Source: Clostridia bacterium (GTDB taxonomy: Bacteria; Bacillota; Clostridia; Oscillospirales; CAG-272). From it: 55,775 nt of DNA. The stretch's first letter is position 1. The number at the start of each line of letters is the position of its first letter. The stretch lies in assembly GCA_017461055.1 (NCBI GenBank), contig JAFTZI010000061.1, positions 1 to 55,775 on the forward strand. The letters are read 5' to 3'. This document shows, piece by piece, positions 7,934-15,047 of the stretch. The position numbers and the translations under genes are program-made. The notes below the pieces were generated by a model. That model ran no database searches. It saw only the letters and a program-made list of their open reading frames with translations, and had not been told where the DNA came from.

Positions 7934-10346
7934 ATTTAAAAAGCTACCCATAGAGAAAAATAATGAATGTCTTGACCTTGTGTGGCAGGTTTTTTGCGAG
8001 GCTGAGGCTTCTGTTTTTACAAGCGAGGGCATTTTAGAATATAAGAAAACAATAGACGAAACAAGAGAGCTGAATAACATTACCTTTTACGGTGCTATGG
8101 ATGGCGAGAGAGTTGTTGGCGTTCTCGGAATGAGAGAAAATAATCATATCGGTTATTTCTACATATCATCAAGCTATCAAAGACAGGGAATCGGCAAAGC
8201 TCTTTTTAAGCTGATGAAGAGCGACTATGAAAATAAGGTATTTACAGTAAATGCAATGCCAACAGGTGTTAATGCTTACTCCCGCTTGGGCTTTGAGCAA
8301 ACAGGGGCACTCGTTAATAACAACGGAGTAATTTCCACACCTATGAAATACAGGGAAAAAAGCATACTTAAAAGAAACGGAAATGCTCTTGAAAGGCACT
8401 ATAACTCCGAGCTTTTAAGAATAGAGCCTTGGGGAGAAAACGGATTAAGAGTCCGCGCCACTCCCGATTCGGTCTTGACAGGCAAGAACAGAGCCTTAAT
8501 CGAGCAAGCGCAAACAGAGCCCGTAATTTACATAGATGAAAACGAGGGCTACATTGTAAACGGTAACGCAAAGGCAACCGTTGACCGAAACGGTAAGGTT
8601 ACAATATATAACCAAATGGGCAAAATTATGCTTGAGGAGTCTTTAGAGCTTCAGCCCTTAAAGCGCCCTGCAAGATTTTTTAAGCCTCGCTTGTGCGGCT
8701 CATATGAATTAACAATGACCTTTAAATCAGCACCTAACGAAAGAATATTCGGTATGGGTCAATATCAACAGCCGTTTTTGAATGTAAAGGGCTGTACCCT
8801 TGAGCTATCTCACAGAAACTCACAGGCAAGCGTGCCCTTTTATATTTCGGATTTGGGCTATGGCTTCCTTTGGAATTTGCCTGCCATCGGTGAGGTTATG
8901 TTTGGCAAAAACCTTACAAAATGGAAGGCTATGGCATCAAGCGAGCTTGACTATTTAATTATTGTCGACGATACTCCCAAGCTTATTGAGGAAAAGTATA
9001 TGGAGTGTGTCGGTAAAGCGCCTAAAATGCCCGAATTTGCCCTTGGCTTTTGGCAGTCTAAGCTTCGCTATCGCACCCAAGAGGAGCTTTTAAGCGTCGC
9101 AAGAAAGTATAAGGAATTAAATATTCCCGTGTCAGTTATAGTGTGCGACTTTTTCCATTGGCCGCACCAGGGAGATTTCCGTTTTGACTATGACTATTTC
9201 CCCAGCCCCGAGGAAATGACAAGGGAGCTTAAGGAAATGGGCACAGAGCTTATGGTATCCGTTTGGCCAACAATTGAGTTCGGCAGCGAGAATTATGGGG
9301 AAATGCTTGAAAAGGGTCTGCTTATAAGAAATGACAGAGGCCCGTCTAACCACACCGAATTTGTTCACCCATCGGTATATTATGATGCAACAAATCCCGA
9401 GGCAAGAAAATTTGTGTGGGACACAGTTAAAAAGAATTATTACGACAAGGGTATACGCCTTTTCTGGCTTGACGAGGCAGAGCCCGAATACCTTCTTTAC
9501 GACTACGACAACCATAGATATTATGCGGGTATGTGCGCAGAGGTAGGAAATGTTTACCCTGTGGACTATGCAAGAGGCTTTTATGAGGGCCTTAAGGAAG
9601 TGGGAGAAGAGGAAATAATCAGCCTGGTAAGATGTGCTTGGGCAGGAAGTGCAAAATATGGCGCGCTTGTTTGGTCAGGCGATATTATGCCAACCTTTGA
9701 TGCGCTAAAATCTCAGGTAAGAGCAGGACTTAATATGGCAATTGCGGGTATTCCCTGGTGGACTACCGATATTGGCGGCTTTGATTATGGGGACCCGAGC
9801 AGTGATGAATACAGAGAGCTTGTAATGCGTTGGTTTGAGTATGCAACCTTCTGTCCTGTTTTGCGTCTGCACGGTTATCGCGCGCCTTATATTCCTGCTG
9901 AGCCAAATGCCACAGGCGGCGGTCAATGCTACACAGGCGGAGATAATGAAATTTGGAGCTACGGTGAAAAGGCATTTGAAATATGCAAGGACCACATTTT
10001 CCTTCGTGAAAGGCTAAAGCCATACATTATGGAGCAAATGGACATAGCGCACAAGGATGGCACACCCCCTATGCGCCCACTGTTCTATGATTATTCATAC
10101 GATAAGGCAGTATGGGATATAGAGGATGAATTTATGTTCGGTCCCGACCTTTTGGTTTGTCCTGTTACCGAGCTTGGACAAAGAGAAAGAGAGGTATATT
10201 TCCCTGAAGGCGAAATTTGGGTTGACCCATATACCTTTAAGGAATATATTGGCGGAGTTTCGTTAATTGTTGATGCTCCATTGGAAAGAATACCCGTCTT
10301 TGTACGTAAGGACAAGGGCTTTGATATGAAGGTGTTTAAAAAATAA
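7926..10346 (+). CDS. GNAT acetyltransferase fused to GH31 alpha-glycosidase
   Basis: One uninterrupted frame joins two domains. Residues 1-145 are a GNAT N-acetyltransferase with the acetyl-CoA motif QRQGIGKALF near 85-94. From about 150 to the end is a family-31 glycoside hydrolase (alpha-xylosidase/alpha-glucosidase type): N-terminal beta-sandwich, barrel start FALGFWQSKLRY, nucleophile Asp in FWLDEAEPEY (about residue 516) and acid/base Asp in LVWSGDIMP (about 586). No signal peptide, so it should be cytoplasmic and act on imported oligosaccharides. The ATG at 7926 is chosen because AAGGA sits 8-9 nt upstream; an ATG at 7917 is in frame but lies on that site. The acetyltransferase substrate is unknown. 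The fusion is unusual. Confidence 0.88.
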   Translation: MIEFKKLPIEKNNECLDLVWQVFCEAEASVFTSEGILEYKKTIDETRELNNITFYGAMDGERVVGVLGMRENNHIGYFYISSSYQRQGIGKALFKLMKSDYENKVFTVNAMPTGVNAYSRLGFEQTGALVNNNGVISTPMKYREKSILKRNGNALERHYNSELLRIEPWGENGLRVRATPDSVLTGKNRALIEQAQTEPVIYIDENEGYIVNGNAKATVDRNGKVTIYNQMGKIMLEESLELQPLKRPARFFKPRLCGSYELTMTFKSAPNERIFGMGQYQQPFLNVKGCTLELSHRNSQASVPFYISDLGYGFLWNLPAIGEVMFGKNLTKWKAMASSELDYLIIVDDTPKLIEEKYMECVGKAPKMPEFALGFWQSKLRYRTQEELLSVARKYKELNIPVSVIVCDFFHWPHQGDFRFDYDYFPSPEEMTRELKEMGTELMVSVWPTIEFGSENYGEMLEKGLLIRNDRGPSNHTEFVHPSVYYDATNPEARKFVWDTVKKNYYDKGIRLFWLDEAEPEYLLYDYDNHRYYAGMCAEVGNVYPVDYARGFYEGLKEVGEEEIISLVRCAWAGSAKYGALVWSGDIMPTFDALKSQVRAGLNMAIAGIPWWTTDIGGFDYGDPSSDEYRELVMRWFEYATFCPVLRLHGYRAPYIPAEPNATGGGQCYTGGDNEIWSYGEKAFEICKDHIFLRERLKPYIMEQMDIAHKDGTPPMRPLFYDYSYDKAVWDIEDEFMFGPDLLVCPVTELGQREREVYFPEGEIWVDPYTFKEYIGGVSLIVDAPLERIPVFVRKDKGFDMKVFKK

Positions 10347-11860
10347 TGGAGTATGCAGTAGTAGTTGTAGCGTCCATTTTGGCAGGCGTTGGCACAGGAC
10401 TTGTGGGTCTTAGCGCCGCTACTGCAATGGTACCGCTTATGATAGTTTTGTGCCCAACCTTTATGGGTGAGCACGGTGTTTATATGGCAACGGCAATAGC
10501 CTTGGCAAGTGATATTCTTGCCTCTGCTGTTACCTCTGCCACCTATGCAAAAAACAAAAATATTGATTTAAAGCGCGGTGGCATCTTCTTCGGCTGTATT
10601 GTGGTTATGAGTATTGTAGGCTCGGTAGTTGCTTACTTTACACACCCCGCAGTTCTTAGCGGATATTCACTTATTATGTGCGTTCTTATCGGTCTTAGAT
10701 TTGTGGTAATGCCGGAATCTAAGGAGAGGGTAAGAAAAACAAAGGATGCAGGACTTACAGGCTGGGAGCTGGCAGTTTCCATAGGCTTCGGTATTGGTGT
10801 TGGCTTCTGCACCGCCTTTTTCGGCTCGGGCGGAGGACTTATGATGCTTGTTGTTTTAACATCGCTTATGTCCTTTGAAAGAAAGGTTGCAGTAGGTACA
10901 TCAACCTTTATTATGACCTTTACAGCCTTGATAGCCGCAGTCAGCCACATTATCGTTGAGCCTAAGATAATTTTGGAATGCTGGGACTTTATGATAGTCG
11001 GCATTGTAACAACCACAGTATTTGCTCTTATAAGCGCAAGATTTGCAAACAGAGTAAGCGGTGAGGTAACAGGCTATGTAACGGGAGTTACCCTTTTCTT
11101 GCTCGGTCTTATACTTATAGTTCTTAACAATACAGATAAAATAGATGCTACATATTTCCTTGATTTTATAACTGTATTAATAGTGCTGGGAGCATATATA
11201 GGAGCTCTTTCCCTTATTTTCATTGTGCTTCGATACACAACAAAAATACCCGATTATATTTTCAGAAAGCTGATTCACGCAGTGGTATATACATCTATAA
11301 TACCAATGGCAATACTAACGGACAAGTGGATTGTTACAATTTTAGTTGCCCTTGTATTTTATGTGCTTGCTGTTTTTGGCTTTATGATAATAGAAAGATA
11401 CAATTTCTATAAAACGCTTTTTGTAGAAAAAACAAGGCAAAAGGTCGCCTTTGATTTTGCGCTTCTATATGGAATTATTGTAATTCTTTTGTTCATTTTC
11501 TGGGGACTTTTGGGAGATTCCTATAAGTATATTGCCATAACCTCAATTCTTGCTTGGGGCCCGGGAGATGCAATGGCAACCGTAATCGGCAAAAAATACG
11601 GTAAGCATAAGCTAAGAAGTAAGCTTATAGACGGAGAAAAAACAGTTGAGGGTACAACAGCTATGGCAATTGTATCATTTATATGCACCCTTGTGTGCTT
11701 GCTTGTATTTTCAAGCATAAGCTGGTACGTGTGCATAATGCTTGCCTTAATGGTTGCGCCTGTTGTGGCAGTAGCCGAGCTATATACACCCAAGGGCTTT
11801 GATGCCATAAGTGTTCCCGTAGCGGCGTGCCTGACCCTTTGTGTTTCAATATTTGTATAG
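10346..11860 (+). CDS. TSUP (TauE/SafE) transporter fused to polyprenol/phytol kinase-like domain
   Basis: A 504-residue integral membrane protein. The N-terminal half (about 1-260) looks like a TauE/SafE (TSUP) permease: glycine-rich opening VASILAGVGTGLVGLSAATA, and the repeat-like GFGIGVGFCTAFFGSGGGLM. The C-terminal half (about 275-504) has further membrane segments and the signature of the dolichol/phytol kinase and CDP-diglyceride synthetase-like superfamily, WGPGDAMATVIGKKYGKHKL followed by GEKTVEGTTAM (about 403-440). TSUP proteins move small anions such as sulfite or sulfoacetate; the kinase relatives phosphorylate polyprenols with CTP. A joint role is not known to me. The ATG overlaps the last base of the previous stop (TAATG), so it belongs to the same operon. 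Confidence 0.8.
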   Translation: MEYAVVVVASILAGVGTGLVGLSAATAMVPLMIVLCPTFMGEHGVYMATAIALASDILASAVTSATYAKNKNIDLKRGGIFFGCIVVMSIVGSVVAYFTHPAVLSGYSLIMCVLIGLRFVVMPESKERVRKTKDAGLTGWELAVSIGFGIGVGFCTAFFGSGGGLMMLVVLTSLMSFERKVAVGTSTFIMTFTALIAAVSHIIVEPKIILECWDFMIVGIVTTTVFALISARFANRVSGEVTGYVTGVTLFLLGLILIVLNNTDKIDATYFLDFITVLIVLGAYIGALSLIFIVLRYTTKIPDYIFRKLIHAVVYTSIIPMAILTDKWIVTILVALVFYVLAVFGFMIIERYNFYKTLFVEKTRQKVAFDFALLYGIIVILLFIFWGLLGDSYKYIAITSILAWGPGDAMATVIGKKYGKHKLRSKLIDGEKTVEGTTAMAIVSFICTLVCLLVFSSISWYVCIMLALMVAPVVAVAELYTPKGFDAISVPVAACLTLCVSIFV

Positions 11861-11870
11861 TCTTTAAACT

Positions 11871-11904
11871 AACGGTTGGGAAAAATCACCTTTTCCCAAC
11901 CGTT
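11871..11904 (+). terminator. Strong hairpin after the zapA-TSUP operon
   Basis: A perfect 14-bp inverted repeat AACGGTTGGGAAAA/TTTTCCCAACCGTT (11871-11884, 11891-11904) with a 6-nt loop, 10 nt after the stop codon. There is no T-run, so it is a weak intrinsic terminator at best and may mainly protect the transcript end. Confidence 0.6.
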
Positions 11905-11910
11905 AATATG

Positions 11911-11939
11911 TAGACAAATTGTTAAAAATATGGTTTAAT
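11911..11939 (+). promoter_or_regulatory. Probable promoter of the HTH-repeat gene
   Basis: TAGACA (11911-11916), 17 nt, TTTAAT (11934-11939), just downstream of the 11871-11904 hairpin and about 33 nt upstream of the start codon at 11973. The -10 box is not ideal. Confidence 0.5.
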
Positions 11940-11972
11940 ATAATTGCAAGGACTAAGCCGAAAGGAGAAAAA

Positions 11973-12716
11973 ATGAGAAATATATTTGCCGCTCAATTTA
12001 AGGAATACAGAAAAAAGCTGGATATTTCACAGGAGGAAATAGCTGAAAGGCTGAATGTAACCTCTCAGGCAGTATCTAAGTGGGAGTGCGAAAGATCCTA
12101 TCCCGATGTGGAAATGCTTGTAAACATTGCAAGCCTGTTTCAAATAAGCTTAGACGAGCTTATTTTGGGGAAAGCGGACTCTTGTGTTTCCAATATTCCT
12201 AATGATAATAAGCTAAGATTGGTGCTTTGCAGAGGCACAGAGGTAATAGATTCTAAGGAGACCGATGTCACTATGAGAATTATGCTTGATACAGAGTTCG
12301 AAAATATGGAAGTCCTTGGTAATGCTAACATTTATGGCGAGGTGAAAGGTAATATAAGTGCAGATGGCAGTGTAAATTGCGACTCTGTGCGTGGCAATGT
12401 AAGCGCGGGCACAAGCGTAAACTGTGACGAGGTTTTAGGAAACGTTACTGCGGGCGCAGGAGTTAACTGTGACGGAGTAGACGGTGATGTTAACGCCGGC
12501 ACAAATATAGTTTGTGATGATATAGGCGGAAATGTAAACTGCGGACTTACCATTCAATGTGATAACATTTCGGGCAGCGTTACCTGCGGAATGACTATCA
12601 CCTGCGACACCATTGACGGTGACATTTTAGAATGCAACGGAGATATTCACGTAAAAACCTTAAATGGCAAGGTTAACAAATGCGAAAAGACAGTTTATTT
12701 AAAGGACGACAAGTAG
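11973..12716 (+). CDS. XRE-type regulator with C-terminal Cys-ladder repeat domain
   Basis: A 247-residue protein. Residues 1-65 are a Cro/C1-type helix-turn-helix (ISQEEIAERLNVTSQAVSKWE, then PDVEMLVNIASLF), so DNA binding is likely. After a linker, residues 126-215 form six tandem 15-residue repeats of pattern GNVxAGxxVNCDxVx with cysteines at exactly 15-residue intervals (136, 151, 166, 181, 196, 211), and a second partial Cys column (190, 205). This looks like a short right-handed beta-helix related to polymer-forming (bactofilin-like) repeats, with stacked cysteines. It may self-associate or sense redox state or metals; that is inference. Start chosen at 11973 because AAAGGAG lies 6 nt upstream. 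Followed immediately by a hairpin array. Confidence 0.8.
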   Translation: MRNIFAAQFKEYRKKLDISQEEIAERLNVTSQAVSKWECERSYPDVEMLVNIASLFQISLDELILGKADSCVSNIPNDNKLRLVLCRGTEVIDSKETDVTMRIMLDTEFENMEVLGNANIYGEVKGNISADGSVNCDSVRGNVSAGTSVNCDEVLGNVTAGAGVNCDGVDGDVNAGTNIVCDDIGGNVNCGLTIQCDNISGSVTCGMTITCDTIDGDILECNGDIHVKTLNGKVNKCEKTVYLKDDK

Positions 12717-12835
12717 CAAGACAACACAAGGTTGCCTTGCAGTGAAATCGAGGCTGTGCCTCGGTGAAATTCGCCCAAGGTCGAGTGAAATGTTGCAGAG
12801 ACGCAACGTGAAATTTTTGCTAAAGCAAAAGTGAT
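12716..12835 (-). repeat. Hairpin array, ATTTCAC-spaced, copy B
   Basis: Inverse-orientation relative of 325-418, with spacer GTGAAAT on the plus strand. In order: GCAAG.CAAC/GTTG.CTTGC (12716-12740, beginning at the last base of the preceding stop codon), CGAGGC/GCCTCG (12749-12763), TCG/CGA (about 12771-12784), GTTGC/GCAAC (12792-12807) and TTTTGC/GCAAAA (about 12815-12830). Stem order and spacers match copy A while stem bases differ. It lacks a T-run, so it is not a standard terminator, but it could stabilise the mRNA end of the upstream gene. Confidence 0.75.
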
Positions 12836-12853
12836 AAGTAACAAACACAAAAT

Positions 12854-13276
12854 TGTAGGGGTCGACGTCCCCGACGACCCGTTATTAATCACGAATTTAT
12901 TCGTGCATATCATCACGCAATTTTGCGTGTATATCATCAATGGGTTAAGCATTGTATATCATCAACACGTATGTGTTGTATATTCCTGTAGGGGTCAGAC
13001 CTTAGACGACCCGTTATCGATCACGCATTTTTGCGTGTATGGAATCACACTTTTGTGTGTATGGGCAAGTACCCGGAGACCCGTAAATGCTCTCTCCCTC
13101 CGTCTTGCTTACGCAATCCACCTCCCTCGTCAGATGGAGGCTTATGTAGGGGTCGACGTCCTCGACGACCCGTTATTAATCACGAATAAATTCGTGATTG
13201 ATTTTCGGGCGATTCGTGAATCGCCCCTACAAATTGGGTAACATTCACATCGTAGGGCGGTGGCTTGCTGCCGCCG
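12854..13276. repeat. Cluster of GTAGGGG palindromes
   Basis: Five copies of a short palindromic repeat with constant flanks and variable stems: TGTAGGGGTCGACGTC... at 12854-12881, a variant at 12987-13013, another at 13145-13172, an inverted copy GGGCGATTCGTGAATCGCCC at 13206-13231, and GGGCGGTGGC/GCCGCC at 13251-13276. The first and third are followed by the same TTATTAATCACGAAT, giving a direct repeat of about 45 bp. Further copies lie at 13488-13511, 48189-48213, 48419-48442 and, inverted, about 51655-51679. Confidence 0.75.
12890..13067. repeat. Hairpin array with 8-nt spacers (CA...TG stems)
   Basis: Consecutive 16-17 nt hairpins, each beginning CA and ending TG, separated by exactly 8 nt. 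CACGAATTTATTCGTG (12890-12905), spacer CATATCAT, CACGCAATTTTGCGTG (12914-12929), TATATCAT, CAATG...CATTG (12938-12954), TATATCAT, CAACACGTATGTGTTG (12963-12978), TATATTCC. After an intervening palindrome the design resumes with a different spacer: CACGCATTTTTGCGTG (13022-13037), TATGGAAT, CACACTTTTGTGTG (13046-13059). Stems differ while spacers are kept, the opposite of a CRISPR array. Confidence 0.75.
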
Positions 13277-13299
13277 AAATAACAAGGTACTACAAATTA

Positions 13300-13511
13300 A
13301 GTTTAACACATCAATCAAGCCTTGCGCAAGACAAAGCAGATTCTTGCACAAGGCATACTGCGTAATCGGCAAGCCTCGGAATGACAGATTCGTTTTGCGT
13401 TTTCTCTATTGTTAAAAAGACGGACTCATTTTACATTTTCCCTGTTGTCATCCTGAGCGAAGCGAATGGATCTTTGTTAAGCTTGTCGTATGGGCGAGCA
13501 TTGGTCGTCCG
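13300..13511. repeat. Composite intergenic repeat block, copy 1
   Basis: Contains, in inverse order and orientation, the same modules as 48189-48442: an AAGCCTTGCGCAAG segment with CAGATTCTTG, GGCAAGCCTCGGAATGACAG, GTCATCCTGAGCGAAGCGAA with GGATCTTTGTTAA, and a GGTCGTCCG palindrome end. The TCATCCTGAGCGAAGCG-type sequence is, from memory, a widespread dispersed repeat in bacterial genomes. No gene is evident. Confidence 0.65.
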
Positions 13512-13527
13512 TTTTTCTATGTACAAC

Positions 13528-13557
13528 AAAAAAGACCGTTTTGAAACGGTCTTTTTT
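13528..13557 (-). terminator. Terminator of rplJ-rplL
   Basis: Inverted repeat GACCGTTT/AAACGGTC (13534-13541, 13544-13551) flanked by A- and T-runs, 21 nt beyond the rplL stop. Symmetrical, so it can also stop plus-strand transcription from the repeat block. Confidence 0.9.
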
Positions 13558-13578
13558 ATATGTTGGCTTAAATTTAAA

Positions 13579-13950
13579 TTACTTAACCTCTGCCTTAGCG
13601 CCAGCGTCTGTAAGCTGCTTAGCGATATCGTTAGCCACATCCTTAGATACAGCCTCCTTGAGTGTCTTTGGAGCGCTCTCAACGAGTTCCTTTGCTTCCT
13701 TAAGACCAAGGCCTGTGATCTCACGAACAACCTTGATAACGTTGAGCTTAGAAGCGCCTGCCTCAACAAGTACAACGTCAAACTCTGTCTTCTCCTCAAC
13801 AGGAGCAGCTGCAACAGCAGCACCAGCAACTGCAACAGGAGCAGCGCTTACGCCAAATTCTTCTTCAACTGCCTTTACAAGGTCAGCAAGCTCAAGGATT
13901 GTAAGAGCTTTGATTTCTTCAACAATATTTGTAATCTTTTCGTTAGCCAT
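13579..13950 (-). CDS. rplL: 50S ribosomal protein L7/L12
   Basis: The stalk protein of the large ribosomal subunit that recruits translation GTPases. The 123-residue protein has the N-terminal dimerisation helix ([22 protein letters not shown]), an Ala/Val/Pro-rich hinge (about 35-53) and the C-terminal factor-binding domain with [20 protein letters not shown] and [15 protein letters not shown]. It lies 95 nt downstream of rplJ and ends at a strong terminator. rpoB does not follow, unlike the common bacterial order. Confidence 0.98.
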   Translation of the reverse strand: MANEKITNIVEEIKALTILELADLVKAVEEEFGVSAAPVAVAGAAVAAAPVEEKTEFDVVLVEAGASKLNVIKVVREITGLGLKEAKELVESAPKTLKEAVSKDVANDIAKQLTDAGAKAEVK

Positions 13951-14045
13951 GATTAGTTATCCTCCGTATTAAAATAAATATAACTTTTTAAAATTTAGTG
14001 TTTACATTTTATAAGGCAATGTAATAGCCGTAAAATGCAGAATAA

Positions 14046-14555
14046 TTATTCTGCCTGAGCTTCGCCACCCTTGTCGATAACAGCCTGCAATGCACGAGCA
14101 AAGCCGGAGATAGGACCTTGGATAGAGCCCAAGAATCTTGCAAGAAGAACTTCTCTTGAAGGAATATCAGCAAGAGCCTTAACTGTATCTGCGTCAACAA
14201 CTGCGTTTTCAAGAAAACCGCCCTTGATTTCAAAGCTTTCAACCTTGTCAGCATATTCCTTAGCTATCTTAGCAGGAGCAACAGGATCATCATAACCGAT
14301 AGCGATAGCGGTCATACCGTTAAGCTCACTCTTCATAGCCTCGTAGCCAACCTCATCACAAGCACGACCGATAAGAGTATTCTTAATTACCATATAGTCG
14401 ACACCTGCTTTTCTGAAAGCAGCACGCATCTTTGTATCATTTTCAACTGTGATACCTTGATATTGAACAAGAACACCGCTCTGAGCCTTTTTGATTTTTT
14501 CAACAAGGTCAGCAACAATGGCTTTCTTTTGTTCGAGAACTGAATTACTTGGCAT
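14046..14555 (-). CDS. rplJ: 50S ribosomal protein L10
   Basis: L10 anchors L7/L12 dimers to 23S rRNA. The 169-residue protein shows the typical SVLEQKKAIVADLVEKIKKA start, VVYQGITVEND-like segment (VQYQGITVENDTKMR), LRKAGVDY-like (FRKAGVDYMVIKNTL), and the C-terminal helix that binds L12 (GPISGFARALQAVIDK). AAGGAGG precedes the ATG by 6 nt. Expression should be autogenously controlled through the L10 leader upstream. rplK and rplA are not upstream: the preceding gene is the end of the dnaI operon. Confidence 0.98.
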   Translation of the reverse strand: MPSNSVLEQKKAIVADLVEKIKKAQSGVLVQYQGITVENDTKMRAAFRKAGVDYMVIKNTLIGRACDEVGYEAMKSELNGMTAIAIGYDDPVAPAKIAKEYADKVESFEIKGGFLENAVVDADTVKALADIPSREVLLARFLGSIQGPISGFARALQAVIDKGGEAQAE

Positions 14556-14582
14556 AAAACAACCTCCTTAGATATTTCCGTA

Positions 14583-14714
14583 AAACAAAAAGTCTTTTTT
14601 CGAATTTGCAAAAATGCGCGCCGAAAAAAGACTTAATTATCATATAAATAATATTAATTCTTCCTCGGCAGGGAGCATAAAGCAATTACTGAGACCTGCT
14701 GTCTTTGGATTTGC
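14583..14714 (-). ncRNA. L10 ribosomal protein leader with attenuator
   Basis: The untranslated leader of rplJ. On the minus strand, AGACAGCAGGTC is followed by GCTCCCTGCCGAGGAAG, matching my recollection of the L10 leader consensus (L10/L12-binding motif). Downstream is a 13-bp attenuator stem AAGTCTTTTTTCG/CGAAAAAAGACTT (14590-14602, 14622-14634) followed on the minus strand by TTTTGTTTT. Excess L10(L12)4 binding would favour premature termination. Confidence 0.85.
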
Positions 14715-14720
14715 CTTGAC

Positions 14721-14749
14721 ATTATAGCACACTAAATATGCCTTGTCAA
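14721..14749 (-). promoter_or_regulatory. Promoter of rplJ-rplL
   Basis: Consensus TTGACA (14744-14749), 17-nt spacer, TATAAT (14721-14726) on the minus strand. It makes rplJL an independent two-gene unit. Confidence 0.92.
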
Positions 14750-14808
14750 GTGTTTTTTTGAAAAAATAAAATAAAATTCACTCAACAATCCTATGCCATT
14801 CATAGCTA

Positions 14809-15006
14809 TTGACATTTTTGTTAAAGCTGTGATATAATTATACCATATTAAATATTTTGTGTTTATGTAAAGACAGATGAAGCAGTATATTACCTTGATA
14901 ATAATACCTCAGGTAAAACCTTAACAGGTATTAGCTACAAGGAATTAAACCCAAGCGTTGAATAATATTAAAAGCTATCGCAAGGCTTTCCAAGCGATAG
15001 CTTTTT
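14809..15006 (+). ncRNA. Candidate small transcript (promoter-terminator unit without a gene)
   Basis: A consensus promoter TTGACA (14809-14814), 18 nt, TATAAT (14833-14838) and, about 130 nt later, an intrinsic terminator AAAGCTATCGC/GCGATAGCTTT (14971-14981, 14994-15004) followed by Ts. Between them is no gene with a start codon and ribosome site. One frame is open for 37 codons (14852-14962, then TAA) with protein-like composition but no ATG, GTG or TTG, so it may be the decayed end of a gene. Either a small RNA of about 160 nt or a relic operon. Confidence 0.45.
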
Positions 15007-15022
15007 ATATGCTCTGAATTAA

Positions 15023-15044
15023 AAGGGACTGCCAGCAGTCCCTT
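15023..15044 (-). terminator. Terminator of the topB-dnaI operon
   Basis: AAGGGACTGC/GCAGTCCCTT stem (15023-15032, 15035-15044), then TTTTAATT on the minus strand, starting 3 nt after the dnaI stop codon. Confidence 0.8.
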
Positions 15045-15047
15045 AAT

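Noticed and set aside
7926-10346. GNAT-GH31 fusion as an assembly error
   Set aside because: The frame is open throughout with a normal linker and both domains complete; cannot be excluded without reads, but nothing in the sequence suggests it.
12890-13067. Regularly spaced short palindromes resembling a CRISPR array
   Set aside because: The constant parts are only 8 nt and the variable parts are self-complementary hairpins; CRISPR has long constant repeats and non-palindromic spacers, and there are no cas genes.
12831-13241. A 136-codon open frame in the repeat block
   Set aside because: It translates successive hairpins and palindromes and has no ribosome site; the openness follows from repeat sequence.
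13381-13972. Plus-strand frames opposite rplL
   Set aside because: Antisense shadows of the rplL codons, with no ribosome site.
14876-14923. A 15-codon ORF starting ATGAAGCAG in the candidate small transcript
   Set aside because: No ribosome site and no recognisable leader-peptide pattern.
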